DNA of 64,000 nucleotides. Origin: Zygnema circumcarinatum (taxonomy: Eukaryota; Streptophyta; Zygnematophyceae; Zygnematales; Zygnemataceae). Location: contig CM074811.1 in assembly GCA_037447605.1 (NCBI GenBank), positions 114,797 to 178,796 on the forward strand. Direction: 5' to 3'. Both the position numbers and the translations under genes were made by a program. How positions within the stretch are numbered: position 1 is the stretch's first letter; the number at the start of each line of letters is the position of its first letter. The notes below the pieces were generated by a model. The model was not told where the DNA came from. It saw nothing but the letters and a program-made list of their open reading frames with translations, and made no database searches. This document shows, piece after piece, positions 22,584 through 33,466 of this stretch.

Positions 22584-24113
22584 AGGAGGGGGGAGAGACA
22601 CCGCCCCGTGACAGGCTGTGGGGGGTAGCGATGTGGAGGGACTCAATCGATGTTCAAATTCTTTAATTCCATCTGTTGCTCCGGCTATGCGGATGTCCAA
22701 ACCTTGAAATTTGGAGATGCTGATTTTTGTTATAAGAACTGTCTATGTAAAATCTTTCGGCCTAATGCCATTTTGAAGAGATCATTTGTCTGCGTGATGA
22801 GCATAGAACGGTCCAGGTATGCGGAGGGCCGTAAAGATGAAACAAATACCACGCTGCTCAAATAGCAGGGACTCTCCCAAGCGGCAGTCGACGTGCAGGG
22901 TTTGAGGGTGAGGTCAGCAGACGGATTTCGTGCGGATGACCGAAGAAAGTAATGGTCGCAGCATCATATTGAGCAGATCGTTCGGAACTCCCTCTCCTTG
23001 TGCTGTGTCGGTCTGCATCTCCTTCAGGTGCAAGCAGTGACAGAACAGCAGCCTTCATGCACGTGAAGGAAATGTACCGTAAAACCGAACAAGTTGAGAA
23101 ATTGTTAAACGAGTTTACTTAATCTCTCAAATCTCAATCTTATTGAATAGAGGGTTGAACTTTGAACACTCGAGATCGAACCGTTTTCGATTTAAGAAAG
23201 TGAAAAGTTTTAAGAAAAAAATTTCAAAGACAATTGGTTCGGTCGCACGCGTGGATTCAAAATTTTTGCCAAGTTGGTTCCGTGCGATTGGAGGGATCCG
23301 GTTAGCCCGAGCGCCAGTTTTTCCGTACAACTCTCCAGGTGAGCACATCAACAATTTATGTACGGACAGCCGAGTCCACGCGCTTTGCGATCCGCTGAAA
23401 TCTCATTGTTGATCGGTGGACCCAAGGACAACTCAAATTGAACACGAACGATATATAATTGTTCAATGTTCAATCGATTCTCCATAAAAATTGTATTGAA
23501 AAGAAAATAGGAATTCATTTCTCATTTCTCAAAATGAATCGTGCTCACAAAAAGAGGGTTTTTTTGAGAAACTGGTTGTGAAAGTTTCTTTTTTTTTTGG
23601 AGAAGACAAAATCTTTAACTTCTTTTTTTCTCAACCTGTTCGGTTTTACGGTAGTCTCTGAAAACTAGCTGCAGCAGGCGTGCAGTCTGACTACGCATCG
23701 AGCAGTACATGCTTATTCCGTACGAAATAGAAACCGCATCCCTTTCTTTCAACAGCGGTCAAAGCAGAGGATTCATATTGCCAGCCTGTCTGCTACGCTA
23801 CTTTATAAAATTGTCGCACTGGGACCATAATGCCATGCTTCTAATGAGGTCGAGGGAACCAAACCAGTTTGGAACAGGAGGACATTTTACAGGACACTTT
23901 CGCCTACTCCAATTTCGGTCTCAAAGAGAGAGAAACCACGCGAACTACTAAGGTAACAACTAGTCTCTTGCAGTTAAAGAGTAGAATATATCGAGGGCCA
24001 CGCACGGTCTTCCTGAACATTGTCAGCCAGCCGGTATTCCAAAGGAAAGAGGCCCGACACGGTGCGCAGAGAAGGCAGGAGGCGGAGCAGCAAAGATGAT
24101 GGCGATACGGCCG
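22584..24113. other. intergenic, largely a transposable element
   Basis: This AT-rich spacer lies between two convergent genes. Its centre is the inverted-repeat element at 23075-23653. The remainder holds 3' flanks and no recognisable gene. Confidence 0.6.
23075..23653. mobile_element. 579-bp non-coding inverted-repeat transposon with TA flanks (Tc1/mariner-like MITE)
   Basis: The terminal inverted repeats are at 23077-23101 and 23627-23651, begin CCGTAAAACCGAACA and match at 24 of 25 positions. Each is flanked by TA (23075-23076 and 23652-23653), the target duplication typical of Tc1/mariner and Stowaway-type elements. The interior is AT-rich with further partial inverted repeats and codes for nothing recognisable, so the element would need a transposase supplied in trans. 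Near-identity of the ends points to a fairly recent insertion. Confidence 0.8.
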
Positions 24114-27100
24114 TCACTCTTCAAGCCAGCACACCCCTGACCACAGCGGGCCTGCACTGCTCCTCAGAGCGGATATCGAGCGAGGGGAGGGAGCGGACGT
24201 GGACCTTTCAAACCGCTTGATCGACGCTGCATGCCCGCGAGCACCCTCGCCGGTCGCAGCATCGATGCCTGTGGCCATGCCCGAAGTTTCCCCCTTCGCC
24301 TCTTTGTCCCTATTGGCCTCCGCATCCGAAAAACTCACTCGACGCGTGTTGGACCTCGATTGCTTCCGCACATTCAGGGACGCAACCACGTCAACTGATT
24401 CATCCGGTGATACTTCTGTATGTGCAGTGCTTCCAGTTTCAGCAAATGCTTTATGCTCGGAGTCACCTAAGGTAGATACTTTTACTCCATTATGTCCAAC
24501 CGCTGCCAGAACGCTGCTGGAATGTATCGGTGACAGTGTGCTGTGGAAGCTGCTCTCGACGTCATTTTCAGATTCTGCATGTGCGTCAGTGGCTCTGTGA
24601 TGGCCTGCAGCCATGTGTGCCTGGCAGACGAGGACGGCGTCATGGATGCGCAGAAAAATCCATTGGGGAGTCAGCAGCTCCCATGTACCCGCAAGGTGGA
24701 GTGTGCGTTGAACCCGGGAATTAGGGTTGGAGATCGCCATCTGTATGCCGTGTTCCTGCACAGCAAAGCAAAACGTTCCAGAAACATCTCTCCTCAAGGA
24801 CTCTTGCAGGGCCTCCCTTCACCCTGACAGACAGAAACATTCAGCACATCTTTGAAACACAATGATCACTTGAACCGGTTCTGCGCCTGTTTCAGCACCG
24901 GCAGCTAACATTATCTAACATAAAGTCTACGGTTATCCTGAAACACGGCACGTCAGTAGAGAGAGGTGTTGACTGTTTGTAACGAGAGTAGATCATTGGC
25001 TCCTACCTTGTATTCGCAGAATATCTTTGCCAGACCATGGCAGCCAGGAGGGTCGATATAGCTGACACCTGTCATGTCAAAAACAACATATCTGCAGGCC
25101 AGCCCAGGCCCAACCGCTCGCTCGTGATGCAAGGCACGAGGACCATAGATATTGCTAAAGTCTATGAAGCCCTCCTGCATGAATGGAACGTCACTTCCAA
25201 CTTCGGCCGACAACTGCACCACCACCTACAGCGTGAGGCAGCATGCCGAACATGGACAGCATGCTTCCTAACGATGCATTGCGCGTCCACACGCCTCCCG
25301 GAGTTTTCTTGCGATGTGCTTACCGCACAGGGTCGGCCGGCGAGGAGGAGCCCTCCTTCCCCGCCGCGCGGCAGCCGAGAGTGTACTTCCTCAGCGCGTC
25401 CTTGATGAAGTTCACGTTCGCGAAGTACACCGGCGCATCCAACCTGCCGCCCGCCGCCCCCCCGCTGTCAGGCTCTGCCCCGCCGCCGAGTCCCCCTTGC
25501 GCCGCNNNNNNNNNNCCCTCCCTCCCTCCCTCCCTGCCTCCCTCCCCTGTACTGTACCTGATGATGGCAATCCCCGGCACCGGGCGGGCCTCGGGGTACT
25601 GCCACGTGCTGCAGTAGAAGTCGCGCGTGCCCTCGAGGCGGCCGAGCAGCGCGTGCCGCGGATTGGCGGTTTCGTGCACCACGAAGGCCAGCGAGGCGGC
25701 CACCGCGCCCAGCACGCCCGCCTCCACGCCGAGGAGGAGCGTGCCCGCGAAGGCGACCGCCCAGAGGGCGAAGTCCTTCGCGTCCACGCGCCGCAGGAAG
25801 AGGGCCTCCCGGAAGTCCATCAGGCCGGCCACCATCACCATCACTATGGCCCCCAGCGCCGCCATGGGGATCTGCGAAAAGAGGGGCGTGAGGACCGCCA
25901 ACGCGGAGAGCACCATGGCGGCCGAGAGCAGGCCTGCAAGCTGCGACTGCGCGCCCGCCTCCGCGTTCACTGTGGACCGGGAAAAGCTGCCAGCAACAGG
26001 GAAGGCGCCGAAAGTAGAGGCAACTAGATTCGCCGCCCCTAAACCCACCAGCTCCTGCACACGTTCTGAGGGGTTTAGGGTTAGCTAGAATTAGCTGCAT
26101 AAGGAGGCCCAAGTCACACGCTGAGCACAACGCATCAGCCAAATAATGAGTTATTGTGATTCGCGGCGCTCATTCCGCAAGCAGATGCTCGGCAGGCGGG
26201 AAGAGGGGCTGATAACCACCTGGTTGGCATCAAGCTCATAGTTGAAGCGCGCTGCTAACGCTTTGCCGACGCTGATGGACTCCAGGCAGGCCACGCCCGC
26301 AATCTCCAGAGCCGGCAGCCATAGCCGCGGAAGCAGCTCCACGCACCAGTCCACCTTGAAAGAGGGCAGGCCTCGAGGGAGCACGCCGACGGTCTCCACC
26401 TGCGGAAGGGTGAAAGCGCTTTCGTCAATGCCAAGCTTTTTCAAAGAACCCTTCAGACTTGCATGCTCGGCAGCTCAATGCAAATTTGGGACTCCATACA
26501 CAGGCCTACAGTGTCACAAAGAAGGTCAAGTTGTTCCATTATTGTGCACGCCACGTTAACAAATCTGTCATGTCTAATTGAGCACTCTCCGCTTGCTCCA
26601 ATTTACCCGTCTTCTACTCATCTAATTCTTCTCCGTCCTTGTCATACCTGTACAAGGCACGCTTTACCCTCGACGTACGTCTTTAGATTCTACAAGGAGC
26701 AAACTTCCTTCCAGAGTATGGATGCCTCGCTACGTCCCCCCTCCCCCCAATTTCTCATGGCTCACCCTTGACATTCTCATTCCCTCTGTTTGCTTCACCC
26801 ATGCGTGCATCTCCATTGCTTGCAAGCGCAGTCCCAAACAGCCCAGCCCTCACCTGCGCCCTCGTGAGCCATACAGAGGCCGTGGCGAGCGTGACGACGG
26901 CGAGGGGTCCGAGAGCGGCCAGGCGGTGCAAGCGCTTGTGCTGCTGCGAGACCCGCCGCAGCAGAAAGAGGGCGGCGAAGGAGGCACTGCCCAAAAGGAA
27001 TGTTGGGAGGCTCAGGCCCCGGCAGTAAGAGAGGACCTCGGCAAAGTAAGCGTCCAGGCTGCCTTTCCACATTGGTTGCGGCGCCTGCCCCATCGGTCCC

Positions 27101-28333
27101 TCTCTCAGGAGTGCTTAAGCATGTGCCCTAGTTTTGGAACAGGACAGACAACCCTCAGCAGCTTGAAGGATTAGGAAGAAGGAGAGAGAGAAAGGCGGCT
27201 GCAGACCTTCGATCGGAACCAATACTTGAGTTGCGACATGGTGATGCTCAATGCAGCAGCAGACGTGAATCCGGAGAGAACTGTTTGCGAAAGAAAGCGG
27301 ACCAGCCAGCCCAGTCTAAGCACACCTGCAGCCGCCTGGCGCCCTCCTGTACATTAGGGAGAGAGTGCCTCATTGCTTTTATTGCTTTCCATTCAACATA
27401 TCCGTATTGAGAACGAGAGCTTACTCAGAAAGGAAAAGGCCAATGTCTCCTGCATCCACGGCTGGGAGGGAACTCGCGCGAAGGTCAGTGCGACCCACCA
27501 TAATGCAGCCGACCATGAACGCAAGCAGGGCCGCAATTCGCGGGAACTGAACACTCCGCTCCTCTTCGGACCACTCTTCTGGCATTGAAGCCTTTATCGC
27601 TTCTCCGAGGAGGAATGCGGTGAGAGCCACAGGGCCCACAGCTGCCTGCAGCACCATGCGGCTTTTCAGCATTTCTCGGATGTTCAACAGTCAGGCCCGC
27701 CTGCCTCGCTCAGCTCTGTGTGGCAGCAAATAAGTGCTCATTCAATCCTACTGTCAGAGAAAGACAGCTGCCGCTGCCTTGAGAAAGACAGCGGCAGCAG
27801 CTGCAGCAGCAGCAACTGAGCAGCTCCCGCGGCATCACCTGCCTGCTGCTGCCGAGGAACGCGTAGGCGACGAGGGGCCAGGACGCGGCGTAGAGACCGT
27901 GCTGCACGTCGAGCCCGGCGATGCGCGCATACGCCATGGCCTGCGGGACCAGCATCACGCCCACCGTGAAGCCTGCCTGAAAGTCGCTCAGCAGCGCGTC
28001 GCGCCCGCGCTGCCCCAACGCCCAGTCTGGGAAGCGAAAGGGCCCTGCAGTCGCCAAGCTGCTGCGGAGCAGCTCACGGAAGGTGGAGATCGGAGAGGAG
28101 CGGGAGGACGCGCATTCTGAGGCCGAAGGGGGGCACTCGGGGGAGGAGGAGAGGCGCAGCGACGCCACTCGGAGAACGCGCACATTGTGGAGGACCTTGG
28201 TGCGAGCGCGAACGGAGACAAAGGGCGCGGCGGGCGGAGGCGCGGGCGGAAGGAGAGGCTGCTCCTCCTCCCGCCCGCCCTGCGGCCCCTCCCCGACGGC
28301 CGGCAGGAGGCCCCTCCCGCCTCGCCCGGCCAT
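24114..28333 (-). CDS. SULTR4: SULTR4-type sulfate transporter with STAS domain
   Basis: Nine exons, about 860 residues, in transcript order: 28333-27839, 27645-27495, 27325-27207, 27084-26854, 26399-26220, 26054-25558, 25443-25324, 25154-25007, 24755-24114. SULTR4 proteins export sulfate from the vacuole in Arabidopsis. SLC26/SulP signatures are clear: [90 protein letters not shown] and [19 protein letters not shown] domain follows ([16 protein letters not shown], then [14 protein letters not shown] and IHDAVLVCQ), and a roughly 150-residue Ser-rich tail that is longer than usual. An N-terminal Ala/Pro/Arg region of about 100 residues precedes the membrane part. The start of the eighth exon is chosen by phase only. 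Within STAS, Pro-Pro replaces the usual Ser/Thr after the conserved Asp. A 10-N assembly gap lies inside an intron. Confidence 0.92.
25506..25515. other. assembly gap (10 N) inside an intron
   Basis: Ten N bases sit next to a (CCCT)n tract at about 25516-25545, in the intron between the sixth and seventh SULTR4 exons. The true gap length is unknown. No coding sequence is affected, since both neighbouring exons are complete. Confidence 0.95.
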
Positions 28334-28549
28334 GGCGACGGCCTCCCTCCTCCCTCCCTCCCGATCGCCTCGCCGCCCGTCTGCAGCTCGTCGGGAGGCG
28401 CCTTCTCATGCGCGCCCTCCTGCAGTTTGTAGTTCGACAGGACGGGCCGTATAACTGGATGAGGTCGGTCGCGATCCATGCGCGAGAGGTGTGGCCACGT
28501 GGAGGCGCTGGACAGGGCCAAGTCCTGAAGTCCTTGCTGACGTACCTGC

Positions 28550-28930
28550 CCATACGACAAACGAGTGCAGGACTCGGCCGCCAGGCATCGTCAAATACGG
28601 ATTGTTTGAAAAAGTCCGTAAATACCGAAAATAATACTGCGGGCGGTATTATGTTAGAGTCCGGCCTGCGGCCGTATTGTTTCTCTCTATACGGAGGCGC
28701 ATGGCCGCCCGGCGGGCCCTGTCGCGAGCTCCTATTGGTTCCGTACATTTAACTACACGATCTTCTATTGGTGCCGTACATATACGGTGTACTGTAATTT
28801 ATAGATTTTATCCGTATGTACCGTACAGCGGGATAGCGTGACCCATGTTCGAAGGGCGAATTTCTTGGGAAACGCAAATACTAGGGTGGAGAATATTAGG
28901 GGGGGGTACTGTAGTGCGCGGAGCACTATG
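28550..28930. repeat. dispersed repeat fragment rich in CCGTA motifs
   Basis: The segment shares a perfect 21-base match (28640-28660, starting CGGGCGGTATTA) in opposite orientation with 34245-34265. It also shares similar CTATTGG and AGGGTGGARAATAT stretches with the repeat at 33.8-34.5 kb. Repeated CCGTAC/GTACGG words give it partial palindromes. It lies in the spacer upstream of SULTR4 and looks like a decayed copy of a non-coding mobile repeat. Confidence 0.55.
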
Positions 28931-29694
28931 GTAGTACTATAGCAAACGCTACACTTCTGTTCACTGTTGAATTGTTGTCAAATTTGTATATTGGAGATGT
29001 CAAATTCTTCCATGTGCATGTCGTCGTCCTGCTATTACAGTGCGTGAGACTGATCTCGGCATGTTGTGGAGTTGGATATGGCGTCCAGACCTGTCCCTTT
29101 CAAAATCTAAGTATTTCATGCTTTTGAAATTGAGAGAAAGGAGAATACCCTTCTCAGAATTTACACCCTGTATAGAGCTTTTCCGAAACATCTATAGAGG
29201 CTGAAGATTCTCCCACTCTGGCGTGTCTTCAAAGTAAAGAGAGGCACTGTGGCCCCAACCGCCATGCCGCACGGGGGAGAAGGAGGGAGGGAAGGAGGGA
29301 GGGAAGGAGGGAGGGAGGGAGGGAGGGAGGGAGAGGAGGAGGGAAGAGGCGAAAAGAGAGAGGCACCACTTCTAAGCCATTTGTTAATCGCTGTACAGAT
29401 TTATTGTACAAATTGCAAGGAAGGGTTCTGGGAAGTAGGTGCGTTATGTTGAATTGCTGTAACATATGAAGGAGCATTCCATGTTCGTAGAACAGGAGGA
29501 AATGTGTCAGTTTCTGTTTATCTTTTGTCATAAGTCTTTACACATGGATCAGCTCTATGTAGGCGGTTGAAAATAGAACATTTGCTGATTCAGTGTTTTT
29601 CTTATGGGGTGAAGTAGAAAGCGGATTGATTGCAAACAAAAAGATAAATTGAAACGCTTAACGTATTTTAGGAGGATTAAGAAGGACATAAACA
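28931..29694. other. intergenic, POD1 3' flank with (GGGA)n tract
   Basis: No gene is recognised. A (GGGA)n-type array at about 29280-29333 could form G-quadruplexes on the plus strand. The part next to 29695 should contain the POD1 3' UTR. Confidence 0.5.
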
Positions 29695-32600
29695 TTAAGA
29701 GGTACATTCGTTCGGCCCCTCTCCCCTCTGCTGCTGCTGCTGCTGCTGCTGCTTCCTGAGGCGGCGGAGCAGATACCATCGCGCGTGGCGCTGCAGGGCG
29801 AGGGCGAGGAGGGCTTTGGTCGCGGTGGCGGCGGCCAGAGAGAGCGCGAGCAGCAGCGCGCCCGCCAGCGCGCGCCACCAGGGGGGACCCTCTGGGAGGA
29901 GGGCGAGGTACAGCGGGGCGAGGCCTCGGATCACCTGCGTGCCGGCCGCCCATGCGCACTGATCAGCGCCGTGGCTGATTCACTTTGACGTAAACACTTT
30001 TTGTCTCCTCACGGTGCAGTATCCAGTTGATGCTTCCGACAGTAAAGCAGTTCCTTCCGCTGTTTTTTTTTAACCGTACATTTTTTCCTCTCGCTTGCTG
30101 ACACAATCGTTTTAGGAGCACCAATCAAATCTCCTTGACAGGAACAAACAACTGCGCACTTCAGCAGGCAACGCCTAGCAAAAATCTGCTAGATAGAACG
30201 GAGGAGGTCACAGTGGAGAAAAACATTAGACGAAACGTACTTCTCCCACAAAAAGGGGAAGGAGGGTAAACGCCACGCCCTAGAGAGGAGAGAACCCATA
30301 CCACGCAGGCAGGCGCGAGGGGCACAAATGACATAGTGCGGTGCACGTGATGGCTGCGGCTCTCCAGTGTCTGCGTGATGCATCCATCGAGTGTGGCCTC
30401 CACCACTGTCAGATAAACGCTCTCTGCAAAGCGGGGTGATTTTGGATTGCTTCCGACAAGCCTGGCGGCGGAGTTTGAGCATAGAGAAACCTGCCTGCCG
30501 GCATAGCGAAAGCAGAAAGTCGGAGTAGGTCTCGGGCTTGATCTCGTTGAACTTGGCGAGGAAGGCGTGCTTGAGCAGGTCCACCAGCACCTCACAGACG
30601 ACCACCATGGCCGCATTCTGCCTCCCACGCAATCCCAACAGCCCCGGGTCAGCATTGCCCCACTGCGGCCCCTGCGAGTAGGAACACGAAGCACAAGTCT
30701 TGCCATGAGTTTGGGACAACGCTGCACAGGGCAACCTCACCGCATAGAACACGAAGAGGGACGCCTCCCCCTTGACTATGTTCTGCACCAACACAAACAG
30801 CAGGCATGAGGCGATGTGGAAGCGCTCCACCGTGTCTGTCCCGCACAGCGCGCCCCCGCCCGCCACATGAGCGGCCTGCAAACGCTGGACTTGCCCACAG
30901 GAAAGATGAAGTCGCGCGAAAAAAAAAAAATTTATCATTTTAGAGATTGTATGGCTTTAAAAATTGAACTACTTGCCCGCCCTGCGGCCCCTCCCGCCGA
31001 GACTGCGGAGGGAGGAAGGGCAGGGCGGCAGCGGGAGGGGACCGAGCTCTATGGGGTGCAGGTGGGGGGCCTGCCTACCTAGGTACGCCATCTTGTGCAC
31101 GTTCTCGCGGGCAAGCCGCTTGAAGACGTTCCCCTTCACCTCCGTGAAGTTGTTGGAGACAAGCAGAGTGAGCAGCGCGTTGCTATGGCTGTTGATGGCC
31201 ACGTTCAGCGCAACCGCCTGCGACACGATGATCATCGCGTGGGCTAGTGGGCGAGTGCTGTCAAGGGGTAAACATCAATAATTTTTGGCACCAAAGTTTC
31301 CTTACAATGCACAAGGGCAAGGATACACTGGCAGGGCCGAGGACCTTGGACACCGGTCAGCGGTCAGAAAGGATATGAAAGCACATGAGCGCGACGCACT
31401 CGTCGAGCAACAGGAGCATGGACTCCTTGAACAGGCGGTTGACGGGACACGTGGCCACGCGGTCGGCCATGTTGAACACCACTTGCAGGACATCTGCTCC
31501 GAAGGACTGGCAGAGCTTGTCCAGGATCTATCCAGCCAAAACAACGGCAGCAGTATTAACGAAAGCAAGTCATAAAGCAAGCAATCATGCATAGCTAACG
31601 CGCCTTTAACAGAGATAGCTGCTAGACTGATAGCATTCCTGAAGCCATAAACATCACCTCTGAATGAAAGGGAGTCTCTCACCTCCAGCACATTGTACAC
31701 CACATAGAGCTTGATGATGGCCTGCCCCCTTATCCAGTGGTACAGCAAGCTAACATCTGCAGCCACCACCATTTGATTAGTCGACATGGAGGAGGGCGCG
31801 TGCCTGCAGAGGTCGCACCCATGAGGCAAAGAGACCTGCGTTGCCTACCTGCCTGTTGTAGAAGCATTACTCCCAGAGTCAGGACCACCAATCGCGCCAG
31901 GTCACACAACTCATGGGCTTGTGGTCGAACAAAAAACCTGCACAGTCGCATGAATGCCACGATTCCTCAAATCGTAGCTAGCAACAGTTTCACCCCTGCG
32001 TTAGCAAGAGGCACAACAAGCTTTCCAGCTCAAGTGTATGACGGTGACCCATGGAAGTCGTTCAATGGAAGATACCAACTCACCTCCGACTACTAAGCCG
32101 CCTGTAGAGCATGAGAAGTAATCGGAATGGCAGCACAGTGAAGAGGGACAGAAAGGAGTCGAGACAAACGCATAGGCCAACATCGATAAGCTGCGCGCTC
32201 AGTCTCCACACAGCCAAACACAACAACTTTGACGTTTCAGCTTTCAACAAGGACATGGCTTTCTTTCAAAGCCTCCTGCTTTCCGAACTTTTCTTTCGGC
32301 TCACTTACCCCCTAGAACTTGAAAACAGGCAGCTGTGTTTGAACTTACTACAAGTTCACACAAAAAGATGAAATGAGATGCTGGAAGCCCGTAAAATTTC
32401 TCAACCAAAAACAGGCTGTAGAATACGCCTGTCAAGCAGGTTGTAGACATACCAGCTCACATCGCCATGGTACATGGAACATTGTATTGTATACCCGCTC
32501 TCGTTTTGGATCCCATCCAGGAGAGGCCCCATCTCGCAGGCTGCTGGAGCCTGCTACTTCTCTCGTCAAGTAGCCTATGACTGATGAGTCCACCGGGGCC

Positions 32601-33466
32601 ATTGCTGCTCCCCTCAGTTTCAAGAATTGGCACCAAAAGAGGGCCTTGTGAATACTCTGCCTCAAGATGGATCATATGCTGAACCGTTCCCGTGTGTAGA
32701 GTTGCACAGCTGCGCTCCACACACCTGCCTCTATGCATAGACAGCCATTTCCATGCGTGATGATGACCCAGGCAATGGACAGAACAGAAACAGAAACAGA
32801 AAGCTTCAAAGGGTGCTCACCCGCTTCATTAATTCCGAGAAGAGAGTGCTCCTTCTCCCAGTCTACCAAGCGGGGAGTTTCCACGACCGCAGCCGAAGAC
32901 TTCAGCGCTGAGGCAGCCGGCTGTGAGCTAGGCGTATCATAGCGTGTGATGTCATCCATTGACGGTAACTGACGCAATGGAGTGCCTCCTGCCTCACCGG
33001 CTTGCCATCTACTTACTCCGTTCTGCATTTGACCATAGCCGCTCCGAGAATTCCAGTGCTCCTCATCCGCGTTCTCGTTTTTAGACAGAGCAGGTGAGGA
33101 GACTTCACCCGCTCCAATTTGCAAATTCCTTGGGCCGAGGTCTGCTTCCGAGACAGAGGAGTCGGGCATGGGGGATTCTCCTTGTACGTCCCATCCAGAA
33201 TTTGACCTAATGCGATCGCTGACATACCGCGTGACGGGCCCCTCTCCAGAAGAGGCCAAACTGCCGTCAACGCCACTACCCTTCTGCCTCGATCGCGGCT
33301 TTCGCTTCCTCCGCTTCAAATTCTGCGTTCCCTCAGCTCCTCCAAACCGCGGCTCCAAGCCGGAGCCATTTTCACGCCAGCCAGCATCATCACTTGCATT
33401 CTCTCCTTCCTCTGAGCGCGTAGAAAGTACCTCAAAGAAGCTACCTTGCCGCTCGCTGCGCCCCAT
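29695..33466 (-). CDS. POD1: POD1 / TAPT1-family ER membrane protein
   Basis: Eleven exons, about 657 residues, in transcript order: 33466-32821, 32604-32453, 32190-32084, 31937-31849, 31756-31683, 31527-31385, 31257-31079, 30835-30741, 30617-30491, 30423-30302, 29934-29695. POD1 (Arabidopsis) and TAPT1 (animals) are multi-pass ER proteins; POD1 works with calreticulin in pollen-tube guidance and embryo patterning. The first exon encodes a hydrophilic Ser/Arg-rich region of about 215 residues. Family blocks follow: ERVYNTMFHVPWRCEL, GLCVCLDSFLSLFTVLPFRL, ELCDLARLVVLTLGVMLLQQ, SLLYHWIRGQAIIKLYVVYN, INSHSNALLTLLVSNNFTEV, DTVERFHIASCLLFVLVQNI, LVDLLKHAFLAKFNEIKP, MSFVPLAPACV and LQRHARWYLLRR. 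The tail holds eight consecutive glutamines encoded by an uninterrupted CAG run. All junction phases agree. Confidence 0.94.

Noticed and set aside
24199-24600. 133-codon plus-strand frame inside the SULTR4 last exon
   Set aside because: It is antisense to the Ser-rich C-terminal tail, which is supported in its own frame by continuity with the STAS domain.
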